Shown: positions 25,658-33,714, counted from the stretch's first letter. The stretch: DNA of 61,776 nucleotides from a virus (IMGVR_UViG_3300030333_002148:1-61776), one strand, 5' to 3'. Made by a program: numbers and translations. The notes: generated by a model from the sequence alone, not told the origin.

Positions 25658-26154
25658 TATCTGAATCCTCCTACGAAGTTCTTTCTTAGAAGTCGTACTC
25701 CAGGTATTTTGGATCCATCTTTTAACTCTTCTAGTATTCTTTTTTTATCAAGTTTCTTTGTTTGAACGGTTATCCAGTATTCATCAGGTATGTCATTCTC
25801 GTCTATTACTTCAACTGCACCAGCGGATTTTCTTATCTTAAGAGGATTGAAAACAGAATTCTTGGGCATTGTTTTCAATTCTGCATGGGATTCGATAACA
25901 AGCTGCTTAACCCGTTCATTTGTATTGTGCAGCATTTTCTTTATCTTTTTACATTTATCTATATGCTCGTCTACCATTTGCATCTTGGATTCATTATCAC
26001 GGTAGAACCAGTATATACCATCTTCTTTTTCATATAACTCTGTAAATAACTCTTGTATCTGTACATTGAACTGTTCTGGATCCATTGCCATGTCCATGTT
26101 CATCTGTTGAGTCATTATATCAGTAGTTATTTCATTCATTGTTCTTCTCATCAT
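25657..26154 (-). CDS. Gp157-like phage protein
   Basis: This protein has 165 residues. The C-terminal half matches the Siphovirus Gp157 family pattern: a helical N-terminal region, then a beta segment with IRKSAGAVEV, the IPDEY motif, KLDKKRILEELKDG and a closing PGVRLL-K-F. Gp157 proteins lie in phage recombination/replication clusters with SSB and RecA-like ATPases; their biochemical role is not established. The same neighbourhood exists here. The first 20 residues are Met-rich, so the start could be one of several ATGs; 26154 gives the longest frame, overlapping the upstream gene. Confidence 0.8.
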   Translation of the reverse strand: MMRRTMNEITTDIMTQQMNMDMAMDPEQFNVQIQELFTELYEKEDGIYWFYRDNESKMQMVDEHIDKCKKIKKMLHNTNERVKQLVIESHAELKTMPKNSVFNPLKIRKSAGAVEVIDENDIPDEYWITVQTKKLDKKRILEELKDGSKIPGVRLLRKNFVGGFR

Positions 26155-26332
26155 TGTCCTCTTTTGCTATTGCGTCCCAATCTGGTTCTAATATGTCTGG
26201 ATCTAGATCCTTTCCACACATTCCACAACTAAGACTTTCAGGAACATTTGTATCTTCTTCTCTTGCTTGATACTCCATTTCATCTTTAGGATGTTGGCAT
26301 TCAAGCTCTTTTGTTGTTATGATCGCTATCAT
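26132..26332 (-). CDS. Small zinc-binding protein
   Basis: The 66-residue protein has a CGMCG pair and, nearer the start, Cys and His in ELECQHPKDE, which could together bind one zinc. The rest is very acidic (DILEPDWDAIAKEDNDEKNN). The start overlaps the stop of the primase-helicase gene (ATGA). The likely role is protein-protein contact in the replication complex, inferred from position and composition. Confidence 0.6.
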   Translation of the reverse strand: MIAIITTKELECQHPKDEMEYQAREEDTNVPESLSCGMCGKDLDPDILEPDWDAIAKEDNDEKNNE

Positions 26333-28071
26333 CCTACTAACCTCAATCCATCTAATGAAAGGTCAACATGCAGTGTTTCCTTTTCACGATTAGCTGTACT
26401 TTCAAGCTTTAATCCCTTTATCAAGCTCTTCTCCTTTATATCAAATAAAGGCTCTAAGGATAATACTTTATTGACATTATATGCTACTCTAAATGAACCT
26501 TTTGATGATGCTATGTTCATTCCTTCGTGAAATGCACTTTTTGTGATCTCACTTATAACAAATACTATCAAATCGTATTGTACAGCAATTTCTGTTAATA
26601 CTTGAGATGCTTCTTCAACTTTCATGTTATTGTCTTTCATTCTACTTCTTAATAGACCTAGGTGGTCAACTACAAGTATTTCAGGCTTTTCAGGTAACAT
26701 CTGTATTCTCTTTTCTATCTCATATGGATAGCAAGAATTATAATCCACCTGTAACCAGTTGAAATCAACATCAATACCATTTCTATTTCTTGAATAATGT
26801 ATCTTTAGATCTTCTTCATCCCACCCTCTTTCTATCATAATGAATCTTGACATCATTTGCCTTGGGGACATTTCAAGTTCCATCATATAAGTATTCTTCT
26901 TGAACGCATTTATCCAATTCATAAGTAACATTGTTTTCATGCTCTTGGGAGGTGCTTGTAACAATACTACTTCACCAGGATAAATAGGAAAGCTTACTAC
27001 TTGTTCATATAACTCATTGAAATTAATGGGTTTAACATTACTTGTATAGAAATCTATCAGTACGTTTTCCATATCAGTAGCTGACATTACAGATTGGTCT
27101 TTCTTAGATTTGTATAGAAAGCATGTTTGCTGACATAACGAATCCTTTATAGAGTCACTACAACCGTAATTGTACCCACTACCATCATTAGCAGTGTAAC
27201 AAGATGTTATGATCTTATCCAATTCTTCTTCAGTGAATGGTACATCATGTTTATCTACACGCTGTCTCCAGTCTTCCATGATCAATCTAACAACACTTTC
27301 AGGGTATCTCCATCTTAGATGTGAACCTAATCTTAATGCTGTCATGTGCCTACTTCCTTGACTAACGCCTTTTAGCATTAATTGTATACATGTGTAGTTT
27401 GTTGGATCTGGATCTCTACCGAGTTCACTTTTGACCACCTCAGTTTCTTTTGGTGTTTTAGCTATCCTGTCTAATACATCAAATACAGGATCACACTTCA
27501 TTTCTGGGTATTTAAAGTCTCTTCTTGGAACATTCTTGAAGTTTAAATTGAACTTTCTAAATTCTGTTTCATTTAGTGGTATCTTCCATTTTCCAGACTT
27601 GGTATTCAAGGTATTGGGGACTCTGATTATCCTTGTCTTGTCAATCACAGATGGATCTGCATATTTATATACTCCAACAGCTTTAAGCTTATCTTTTACT
27701 TTCAAATGAAGATCCTTACAGGGTTCCCATTTAAATGCAGAAGATGGAATATTTACATGAAATCCACGACCACTAAAGTATATTTGATATGGTATTTGTT
27801 TTTTATACAGTAGTTCTATTAGCATTAATGTTTTATGCTTTGCTTGCTCAAGATTCTTTCCATCAACATCTAGTATCAATTCATCAGGCATATATATCAA
27901 TCCATCGAATCCAGCGAGCTTGTTATTCTTATTAAAGTATTCTATAACATATTTATCATAGTCCCATAAGGACATAAAGGTATCTTGGGGTGTACCTTCG
28001 AGCTGTGACATCTTATTACTTTCATGGAAATGATGTCTGTTAGATAGTGATAATGCAAATTCTTTAATCAT
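26329..28071 (-). CDS. AEP primase fused to DnaB-like helicase
   Basis: This 580-residue protein carries both priming and unwinding motifs. The N-terminal half is an archaeo-eukaryotic primase: Asp68-x-Asp70 in LILDVD, SGRGFHV (100-106), and the RIIRVPNTLN-KSG-IPL block near 147-165. The second half is a RecA/DnaB-type ATPase with a P-loop-like LLQAPPKSMKT, a Walker B-like EILVVDHLGLL and a later VISEITKS segment. The P-loop lacks the usual Gly before Lys, a known variation in this group. A bent link near 330 has four Cys (CSDSIKDSLCQQTC), possibly zinc-binding. It is the central replication enzyme; AEPs can also extend primers. Confidence 0.88.
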   Translation of the reverse strand: MIKEFALSLSNRHHFHESNKMSQLEGTPQDTFMSLWDYDKYVIEYFNKNNKLAGFDGLIYMPDELILDVDGKNLEQAKHKTLMLIELLYKKQIPYQIYFSGRGFHVNIPSSAFKWEPCKDLHLKVKDKLKAVGVYKYADPSVIDKTRIIRVPNTLNTKSGKWKIPLNETEFRKFNLNFKNVPRRDFKYPEMKCDPVFDVLDRIAKTPKETEVVKSELGRDPDPTNYTCIQLMLKGVSQGSRHMTALRLGSHLRWRYPESVVRLIMEDWRQRVDKHDVPFTEEELDKIITSCYTANDGSGYNYGCSDSIKDSLCQQTCFLYKSKKDQSVMSATDMENVLIDFYTSNVKPINFNELYEQVVSFPIYPGEVVLLQAPPKSMKTMLLMNWINAFKKNTYMMELEMSPRQMMSRFIMIERGWDEEDLKIHYSRNRNGIDVDFNWLQVDYNSCYPYEIEKRIQMLPEKPEILVVDHLGLLRSRMKDNNMKVEEASQVLTEIAVQYDLIVFVISEITKSAFHEGMNIASSKGSFRVAYNVNKVLSLEPLFDIKEKSLIKGLKLESTANREKETLHVDLSLDGLRLVG

Positions 28072-28370
28072 TCCATCTCCTTGATTTCCTTCTTTACTTG
28101 ATCTTGCATTTTATGTCTTTTATCCCAGAGTTCACCACGAAGAGATGGGTTAAGCTCTTGTAATTTCTGTCTACACCTTCTTACAGATTCAGATGATGGT
28201 AACTTACCTTCTGCAAGTGTATTTAGAAAATCCATTACACCTTCTTCTATTTCTGGCATTTTGTGATACCATACTGTAGCAAGGAGTTTGTTATCATCAT
28301 CTCTAAGATGTGGATAATTTGTTAATAGATGTTTTATCATATCTATTGTTTTTTCTTGTATGTATTTCAT
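28068..28370 (-). CDS. Conserved 100-residue phage replication-region protein
   Basis: The protein is helical and charged. The segment KLPSSESVRRCRQKLQELNP, followed by SLRGELWDKR, resembles short proteins I recall from phage replication clusters that look like helix-turn-helix DNA binders, and the N-terminal part has LLATVWYHKM. A helicase loader or initiator partner is plausible because the gene overlaps the primase-helicase start by 4 bases. Family identity is from memory of the pattern, not a search. Confidence 0.6.
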   Translation of the reverse strand: MKYIQEKTIDMIKHLLTNYPHLRDDDNKLLATVWYHKMPEIEEGVMDFLNTLAEGKLPSSESVRRCRQKLQELNPSLRGELWDKRHKMQDQVKKEIKEME

Positions 28371-28383
28371 ATGTATCCTTTAA

Positions 28384-28444
28384 TAGAGTGGGGCTTTCTA
28401 ATAGAGAAAGAAAAGGAGACAGAAAGCCCCTGTGACGTACTCTA
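28384..28444 (-). other. Stem-closed intergenic element 3
   Basis: GGGGCTTTCT (28390-28399) pairs perfectly with AGAAAGCCCC (28421-28430); outside it TAGAGT (28384-28389) pairs with ACTCTA (28439-28444) after an 8-base bulge. On the transcribed strand the loop contains CTCCTTTT. It fills the gap between the SSB stop and the start of the 100-residue gene. It could stop, slow or protect the leftward transcript. Confidence 0.7.
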
Positions 28445-28445
28445 A

Positions 28446-29030
28446 TTAGAAAGGAGGCTCATCAGTAGTTGTTGTAGTTGAATTTATAACATTAGCAACT
28501 TCAGCAACTTTTTCCTTTATTTCATCGGTTGTCATTTCCAACATTTCACCATTGGATTCAGCAGGTTTCTTGTATTGTTCATAATACTTTAGACCTTGTC
28601 CCATCCAATATTCAGTATCCTTTTCAGTGTAGGATAAAACCTCACCTTCTTGGACAACTGGAGCAACACGATTTAATACTCTGAAATATCCCTCTTCATT
28701 CTTATAGAAGAAAACATGAATTTTCTTTCCATTAAGATTAACAGCTTCATCATCATATTGAAGACTTTTTTTACCAGAGGAATTTTGAACCTCGCCTATG
28801 ATACCAGCATTTGCTAGTTTGAACAATCTTGCTATTGCAAATTCTTCACCACTATCTTTAGCATAGGCTTCATATAAACGAAGGTTTATTGTTTCAGGGT
28901 ATTCTTCAAACCAAGCATCAACATAACGAACATCATTATATTTACCATACTTGGCATCCTTTAGAGTAACTTCTTTCCAGCCGATAGACCAATCTCCACC
29001 GCCTGAATTACTCATTGTTTTTATAGCCAT
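28446..29030 (-). CDS. ssb: Phage single-stranded DNA-binding protein
   Basis: The 194-residue protein has a beta-rich core of about 140 residues (DVRYVDAWFEEYPETINLRL; KKIHVFFYKNEEGYFRVLNR), then a linker and an acidic/Thr tail ending DEPPF. This ending mimics the acidic, aromatic-tipped tail by which SSBs recruit partners. It would coat single-stranded DNA during replication and recombination. It overlaps the RecA-like ATPase stop by one base (TAATG), a common pairing in phages. Confidence 0.8.
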   Translation of the reverse strand: MAIKTMSNSGGGDWSIGWKEVTLKDAKYGKYNDVRYVDAWFEEYPETINLRLYEAYAKDSGEEFAIARLFKLANAGIIGEVQNSSGKKSLQYDDEAVNLNGKKIHVFFYKNEEGYFRVLNRVAPVVQEGEVLSYTEKDTEYWMGQGLKYYEQYKKPAESNGEMLEMTTDEIKEKVAEVANVINSTTTTTDEPPF

Positions 29031-29776
29031 TATGACTCCTTATTAACTAAGGTTCTTAAACTCCATGTCTTACCAGATCCTGGACTTCCTATGATGAGGA
29101 TCTTTGCAGATGTGAAGTTCTTTTCTTTTACAGCATCTAATACCAATTGAAAATCTTGGGGAATCTCAGAAGGTAATAGATCTGTTCTATCTTTAGCGTG
29201 ATCATACTTTTCAGTATGCTTTGTTTGCCAAACATATTTAGTTTCACCATTTGGAGCTTCAACAGTTCTTGTATAAAATACAAAATCGAACCATTTGCTT
29301 ATATCTTCTTTGGTGCTACCATCTATATATGGCAATACTTTTGTAGTTCCATCATCAAGGTCTCTTAATTTACCATGGACGGTCATAACAAGAACACCTG
29401 GTATTCTGGTTATGAATTCAAGAAGCATATCAAGGGTATTCTTTAGTTTACCCCAGTCTTGCATCTTCATTCTACCTGTTTTATCAACAAGGCTTCTTTG
29501 ATACTTCTTTGATAATTCACTGAATGTATCAAGTATCAATGCGTCTATTTGAGTACCATTCTTGGGTATGGTCTCTAAGACTTCTTGATCTATTTCAAGA
29601 TCACCTATCTTTGTCTTATGTACTGCTTTTTGAACAGTATAAAGATCAGATATTATCTTTTTGAACTGATCGAATGTGGTAGGTGCAAGTACTGGATATC
29701 CAAACATCTCTTGTATATCATCAGTGCTTCCAAGTGTTTGTGAACCACGTTCAAGATCAAACATCAAACATTTCAT
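29030..29776 (-). CDS. Sak4/AAA_24-like recombination ATPase, apparently circularly permuted
   Basis: This 248-residue protein has the parts of a phage RecA-like ATPase in an unusual order. The Walker A motif GSPGSGKT is at residues 230-237, only eleven from the C-terminus, while Walker B (IDALILDTFS, Asp83) and the later sensor strand (VLVMTVHGKL) are upstream. The N-terminus MKCLMFDLERGSQTL is what normally follows the P-loop helix in this family. Joining the C-terminal ILIIGSPGSGKTWSLRTLV to this N-terminus would rebuild the usual order. Likely role: single-strand annealing with SSB. The start overlaps a small membrane gene (TAATG). Confidence 0.72.
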   Translation of the reverse strand: MKCLMFDLERGSQTLGSTDDIQEMFGYPVLAPTTFDQFKKIISDLYTVQKAVHKTKIGDLEIDQEVLETIPKNGTQIDALILDTFSELSKKYQRSLVDKTGRMKMQDWGKLKNTLDMLLEFITRIPGVLVMTVHGKLRDLDDGTTKVLPYIDGSTKEDISKWFDFVFYTRTVEAPNGETKYVWQTKHTEKYDHAKDRTDLLPSEIPQDFQLVLDAVKEKNFTSAKILIIGSPGSGKTWSLRTLVNKES

Positions 29777-29925
29777 TAGCTATCCTTTATTATATGTGTT
29801 TTTATAAGTTTATTTGCCATGGATACTATCATTGCTAATAGAAATATCCCTACTGCCCATACAACAACAGCTATTCCTAGTATAAGCATATTTGCTATCC
29901 ATTCTGCTATGTCCATTACTAACAT
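29776..29925 (-). CDS. 49-residue membrane protein
   Basis: ATG 29925 is preceded by AGGAGGAGAA. The protein is almost wholly hydrophobic (MLILGIAVVVWAVGIFLLAM), probably one or two spans, with a basic tail (NKLIKTHIIK). It is too short for many ORF cut-offs. It is in the replication operon, so it could tether a replication protein to the membrane, or be a superinfection/inhibitor peptide; neither can be shown here. Confidence 0.6.
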   Translation of the reverse strand: MLVMDIAEWIANMLILGIAVVVWAVGIFLLAMIVSMANKLIKTHIIKDS

Positions 29926-29933
29926 TTCTCCTC

Positions 29934-30209
29934 CTATGCTGATGGCATTTTATCAAATTCTTTAGCAAACTCATCATATTCATCATCTACCATATTTGCA
30001 TATCTAGCAAAGTCTTTTGCAGGATCTTTATATACCATGAAAGAGGCTGCAGCCAACAATGATCCTAAGGTATCTCTGTACCATTCAGAATCCACTCCAT
30101 TTTTTTCCATTTCAGCAAACATCATTCCAAATACTCTATGAAATAATGGTATTAATATTTTTAAACTACCCTCATTACTATCCATTACTTTTGCTAATTT
30201 ACTTATCAT
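29934..30209 (-). CDS. Hypothetical 91-residue helical protein
   Basis: Start chosen at ATG 30209 (MISKLAKVMDS), after AAAGGAAATAAA; an in-frame ATG at 30239 would extend into stem-closed element 4. The protein is helical with a small hydrophobic middle (LGSLLAAASFMVY) and acidic end (DDEYDEFAKEFDK). No domain recognised. It lies between the E1-like gene and the small membrane protein. Confidence 0.6.
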   Translation of the reverse strand: MISKLAKVMDSNEGSLKILIPLFHRVFGMMFAEMEKNGVDSEWYRDTLGSLLAAASFMVYKDPAKDFARYANMVDDEYDEFAKEFDKMPSA

Positions 30210-30226
30210 TTTATTTCCTTTATTAA

Positions 30227-30340
30227 AGAGGGAGACCACACTTATGTTATAAGTTCTTGTATCTCGGAGTTTGACTGAATCATCGGATTGACAAGCTCTG
30301 AAACATTAACGGTATGGTGGTTTTATCCGTAACTCCCTCT
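30227..30340 (-). other. Stem-closed intergenic element 4
   Basis: AGAGGGAG (30227-30234) and CTCCCTCT (30333-30340) close a 114-base element; inside, ACCAC (30235-30239) pairs with GTGGT (30317-30321). The transcribed strand reads CAAACTCCGAG inside, a word like one in other elements. It fills the gap after the E1-like gene, ending 18 bases before the next start. Confidence 0.65.
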
Positions 30341-30345
30341 CTAAA

Positions 30346-31005
30346 TCATTTTGCCATTAGTGTCATGGATGGAAAGTGAAACAATATCTCTTTCTCATAT
30401 ATATGGTTGTTTGTCACTTTAGATATAGCATTTGTAATAAATGAACCAGCCATGTTGCTACAATAACTTGTTGCTTTGGCTGTACATGGTTCACTACTTG
30501 CATCTTTATCTTCATACCAACATTCTTTATACTTATCAATACTTGGTCTTTTGAATGTATATTGTTGATATGTTTGTGCTCCCATACGTCCGTCTACTAA
30601 TATTAACGGTTTTAATTTCTTTACACTACAAGCTATCTCCACAGCCTGTAATCTACTCGACATGTTATCAAATCCTAAGACTATGATATCATTTCCATGA
30701 GGTATGTATTGAGAATTATCCTTGAATTTATCTTTTTCAGTAATAATAATTGGATTGTCACATATTTCATTTAGATAATCTTCTAATGCATTAACCTTAT
30801 GTTTACCAACATCAGAGAAACCATATTGACTCACACCAATATTTTCTTGAGAAACCTTATCATTATCATATAATGTAAACTTCTCACCACCTGATCTGGC
30901 TATTTGGATGGCTGCGGAACTACCGATAGCTCCGCAACCAAGTATATGGAAATGAAATTTATCAAAGTTATTGAATATGTCTTCAAACCTTGATGTTCTT
31001 CTCAT
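30346..31005 (-). CDS. E1-like (ThiF/MoeB/UBA-type) adenylating enzyme
   Basis: The 219-residue protein has E1-superfamily motifs in order: nucleotide-binding GCGAIGS (23-29), YDNDKVSQENIGVSQ (from 46), KHK near 68-70, and FDNMSSR (112-118), where Asp and Arg are the usual adenylation residues. Cysteines at 174 and 182 (PCTAKATSYC) are candidates for a thiol intermediate. It would activate the C-terminus of a ubiquitin-like protein with ATP. It lacks the extra domains of eukaryotic E1s, as most bacterial and phage forms do. Its start overlaps the JAMM gene by 23 bases, and the ubiquitin-like gene is upstream in the same operon. Confidence 0.85.
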   Translation of the reverse strand: MRRTSRFEDIFNNFDKFHFHILGCGAIGSSAAIQIARSGGEKFTLYDNDKVSQENIGVSQYGFSDVGKHKVNALEDYLNEICDNPIIITEKDKFKDNSQYIPHGNDIIVLGFDNMSSRLQAVEIACSVKKLKPLILVDGRMGAQTYQQYTFKRPSIDKYKECWYEDKDASSEPCTAKATSYCSNMAGSFITNAISKVTNNHIYEKEILFHFPSMTLMAK

Positions 31006-31873
31006 CCTTCTCTCCCAAATTTAAGAAATCCAGCGTATCATATCCAGTATAATATCCACACCTTTCATGTAATTCATTCTCTGTAAATTCAACAATATTA
31101 AAGCTTTGCTTCTTGTTTTCAAGAATAGCATTCCATGATTTTACTGACTTCAACCAATCCTTGAATGTGAATTCACCTTCAGTATACAAACTGTTAAATT
31201 CATCAACTACATCAACAGTGGCTGACAAGAGTGGTTCATCAAAATCAATATCATCTCCTGTCTTTTTTGCAAAGTCTAAACTGCTACCACCATATAATGA
31301 TGTTTGTTGTGGATTTGCCCATGATCTTTTATAACTACCATTCCAATGAGTAATTCCATTAGTAGTTAATTCAGGTTTACTACACAATTTTGATACAGCA
31401 TCTACAACACCTTTTGGTAATTTCTTGGGTTTTGCATCAAGTATCTTTAACTCTATATCTTCATGTGCTTTAATTGGATTCCAAACACTAACTCTGAATT
31501 TATATGCTTGACGAATATTGACCACAAGAAATGCTGACCAATCTCCGCTAGAATATTCTTCCATTGTATCTGTATCTGTAGTAGACCAAAATGCATCCAT
31601 ATTAGCATGTGAATGCCACCATACAAATCTTACACCAGCACCATGCTTTTCAGCACATTTGACATAATAATCTGCTACTGCATCCTTATCCATTTCAGTT
31701 GTACCACCTGTTACTTCTTGTTTTAAGATCTCAGGCTCAGATATGATCATGTTTCCATCTTTATCTGGCATTGCTACCATAAAACCACCTACTTCAGATT
31801 TGAATTGATCATAAGATGCTTGGGCATAATCTATGACCTTCTTCCAATCTTTTTGCGAAATGTAAAAATCCAT
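30983..31873 (-). CDS. JAMM/MPN metalloprotease (deubiquitinase-like)
   Basis: The 296-residue protein has a complete JAMM motif: Glu27 in KSEVGGF, then HSHANMDAFWSTTD, i.e. His87-x-His89 with Ser97 and Asp100 at the exact x7-S-x-x-D spacing. Such zinc proteases cut ubiquitin-like proteins from their targets or trim their C-termini. The C-terminal 150 residues have no recognised domain. Next to an E1 homologue and downstream of a GG-ending beta-grasp protein, the expected substrate is that protein, whose three extra residues after GG would need removal. SD-like AAGGAG precedes the start. Confidence 0.88.
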   Translation of the reverse strand: MDFYISQKDWKKVIDYAQASYDQFKSEVGGFMVAMPDKDGNMIISEPEILKQEVTGGTTEMDKDAVADYYVKCAEKHGAGVRFVWWHSHANMDAFWSTTDTDTMEEYSSGDWSAFLVVNIRQAYKFRVSVWNPIKAHEDIELKILDAKPKKLPKGVVDAVSKLCSKPELTTNGITHWNGSYKRSWANPQQTSLYGGSSLDFAKKTGDDIDFDEPLLSATVDVVDEFNSLYTEGEFTFKDWLKSVKSWNAILENKKQSFNIVEFTENELHERCGYYTGYDTLDFLNLGEKDEKNIKV

Positions 31874-31886
31874 TTCTTCTCCTTTT

Positions 31887-33353
31887 CTAACGTAGATCTT
31901 CTATAACAGCATCGCTGTTATTTCTAACCCATTCTAACATTGAACTTTGTAAATCCTCTTGTGAACTTATTGTTGTATATCTTGTAGGATAGTTGTCATC
32001 AACACCTTCAAAACTCCAGTTGAAATTTCCTGGATATGTATCTTCTGCATTGATTGTTTCTATTTTATCCCAATTTATACTCCCATGCTTAACCCACAAT
32101 ACGAGTCTTTCTCGTTTCAATCTAGTTTCATCTCTCTTAAATCCATCACACATTAACATAAGACGTTCTGAACAATTTGCTTTACAAATAGATTGACGTT
32201 CCGTAGCTGTATCAAGATAAGTTCTCATTTGATTGTAACAGCTTCCAACATCTGTACCAACTATGTCATAATAATTATCATGAACATCTTTATCATGAGT
32301 TCTTGGACTCCCATAATAACCTGTTCTTATGTTATTTAATGGATGAGTATCGCCAACTCTAAATGTTGTCAACCATGAATAAGTAGTTTCACACCACTTT
32401 ACAATATTCATATCTGTAGTATTTAGGTTGTTGAAATTTCCATAACATGAATTACTTGTTTGATTCATTCTAATATTCCATGTATCTGGATGAGTACTCG
32501 GATCTATTTCTCCCTCAGAATAACTTCTACCAGGATACTGAAGAAATGGATGTTTTAATCCTTGTATGATAGGTTTATACCAGAAATCGGATCCACCTAT
32601 TCCAAAAGCACGTCTTCTTGTTGTACCTAATGCATGACTTATAAGTCTAGCTCCATCTATTCTATACATACCTAGAACACTTCCATTGTTAAATCTATAC
32701 ATTGGTGTAGTGCTATCTGATACATATACATTCATGATAATATCTTTGAATGGATGAATAAGATATACCCTAGTACCATGTTCTCTTAATACGATCTTTG
32801 TTTTGTTTTCAGTAAATGAAAATGAATCATTTATAAGTTCATTCAAAAGTTTTTGAAAATCATCAGAGTTATGGTTTTGTTCGTTGTACACATAATATTC
32901 TATATCACAATTATTCATAGATTTATTATATGCTTCAAAGTCATCAAAGGCTGATACAATTTTTTCAATTGCATCTTTCTTTATATCTTCTACAACATCA
33001 TCATCATCAATCCATATTTCATTTCTAAATCTTTTTCTCTGCAACATTCTTTCAACCACACTTAATTGACGTCTGAATCTCATAAGATAATATGCTTGAC
33101 GATTTCTTTCTGGTTTTTCAAATACCTCTAATACGTTCTTATATTTACCTAAGGTTCCCAGAAAGTAAGACCTTAAGTATTCCATTTGATCATATGTTCC
33201 ACGTTTCCATTGAAATTTCTTGGTAACTTCCAATTGAATACCTAGAAAATGAGGTACTTGTTCGTTTAGTTCTTCCACAGCAGTTATAAGATCAGCTTGT
33301 GGGCCGATCGGTATGTGTGAAAAATCCATGTTTTTGATAAATTCTCTTATCAT
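31887..33353 (-). CDS. Large protein of the ubiquitin-like cluster, candidate E2-like/conjugation component
   Basis: The start was set at ATG 33353 (MIREFIKNM), 7 bases after AAAGGAG; the frame continues 26 residues further upstream but through an inverted repeat. The 488-residue protein is not recognised overall. The middle has a stretch with KHPFLQYPGRS, followed by NSCYGNF, which recalls the His-Pro and catalytic-Cys layout of E2 enzymes, though with odd spacing. Later a Cys-rich segment (SICKANCSERLMLMC) could bind metal. Being between the ubiquitin-like protein and the JAMM protease in one operon, it is the natural place for an E2, E3 or target protein. That role is an inference. Confidence 0.5.
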   Translation of the reverse strand: MIREFIKNMDFSHIPIGPQADLITAVEELNEQVPHFLGIQLEVTKKFQWKRGTYDQMEYLRSYFLGTLGKYKNVLEVFEKPERNRQAYYLMRFRRQLSVVERMLQRKRFRNEIWIDDDDVVEDIKKDAIEKIVSAFDDFEAYNKSMNNCDIEYYVYNEQNHNSDDFQKLLNELINDSFSFTENKTKIVLREHGTRVYLIHPFKDIIMNVYVSDSTTPMYRFNNGSVLGMYRIDGARLISHALGTTRRRAFGIGGSDFWYKPIIQGLKHPFLQYPGRSYSEGEIDPSTHPDTWNIRMNQTSNSCYGNFNNLNTTDMNIVKWCETTYSWLTTFRVGDTHPLNNIRTGYYGSPRTHDKDVHDNYYDIVGTDVGSCYNQMRTYLDTATERQSICKANCSERLMLMCDGFKRDETRLKRERLVLWVKHGSINWDKIETINAEDTYPGNFNWSFEGVDDNYPTRYTTISSQEDLQSSMLEWVRNNSDAVIEDLR

Positions 33354-33375
33354 TTTATACTCCTTTATAGTATCA

Positions 33376-33425
33376 GGGGAAATAAAGTACAGGCATATTA
33401 TTTCTAATACGTTAACCAATTCCCC
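33376..33425 (-). other. Short inverted repeat in leader of the 488-residue gene (element 5)
   Basis: GGGGAA (33376-33381) pairs with TTCCCC (33420-33425), 6 bp, around a 38-base loop. It lies between the ubiquitin-like gene and the preferred start at 33353, which supports treating this stretch as leader rather than coding. The stem is the weakest of the series. Confidence 0.45.
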
Positions 33426-33459
33426 CATCAACTATTATCTTAACGGAACCGATAAATGT

Positions 33460-33678
33460 TTATTTACCTTCGCCACCCTTTTTATTGGTCTTTACAACAG
33501 CAACATTATCATTATCACGCAATTGGTGATCATCATTTGCTACTACACGATTCACGTTAATTGCTTCATCCGTAAGATTCAACTCACTCCTTAGCTCACC
33601 TACATTAGATGCACCAGTTGGAGTTGGGATGAAAGCAGCTGTATCTCTGCACAGATTAATGGTTATACCATCTGACAT
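33460..33678 (-). CDS. Ubiquitin-like beta-grasp protein (ThiS/MoaD/Ubl type)
   Basis: The 72-residue protein is read from ATG 33678 with a strong AAGGAGGT. It fits a beta-grasp: strand 1 ITINLCRD, strand 2 FIPTP, helix NVGELRSEL, then INVNRVVANDD and LRDNDNVAVVK, which is the strand pattern of ThiS/MoaD. The C-terminus is KKGGEGK, so a Gly68-Gly69 pair is followed by three residues, as in ubiquitin-like precursors that must be trimmed. E1 and JAMM homologues follow in the same operon. Conjugation to a protein is possible; sulfur transfer in the ThiS/MoaD manner is the main alternative. Confidence 0.75.
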   Translation of the reverse strand: MSDGITINLCRDTAAFIPTPTGASNVGELRSELNLTDEAINVNRVVANDDHQLRDNDNVAVVKTNKKGGEGK

Positions 33679-33714
33679 ATGATACCTCCTTGTTTGTTTG
33701 TTAACAAAAACTTT

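Noticed and set aside
30240-30330. Hammerhead-type ribozyme in element 4
   Set aside because: The conserved CTGATGA and GAAA core is absent; only a partial likeness (CTGAATCA) is seen.
33354-33431. N-terminal extension of the 488-residue protein from ATG 33431
   Set aside because: The segment lies over an inverted repeat, while ATG 33353 has a strong AAAGGAG at the right distance.
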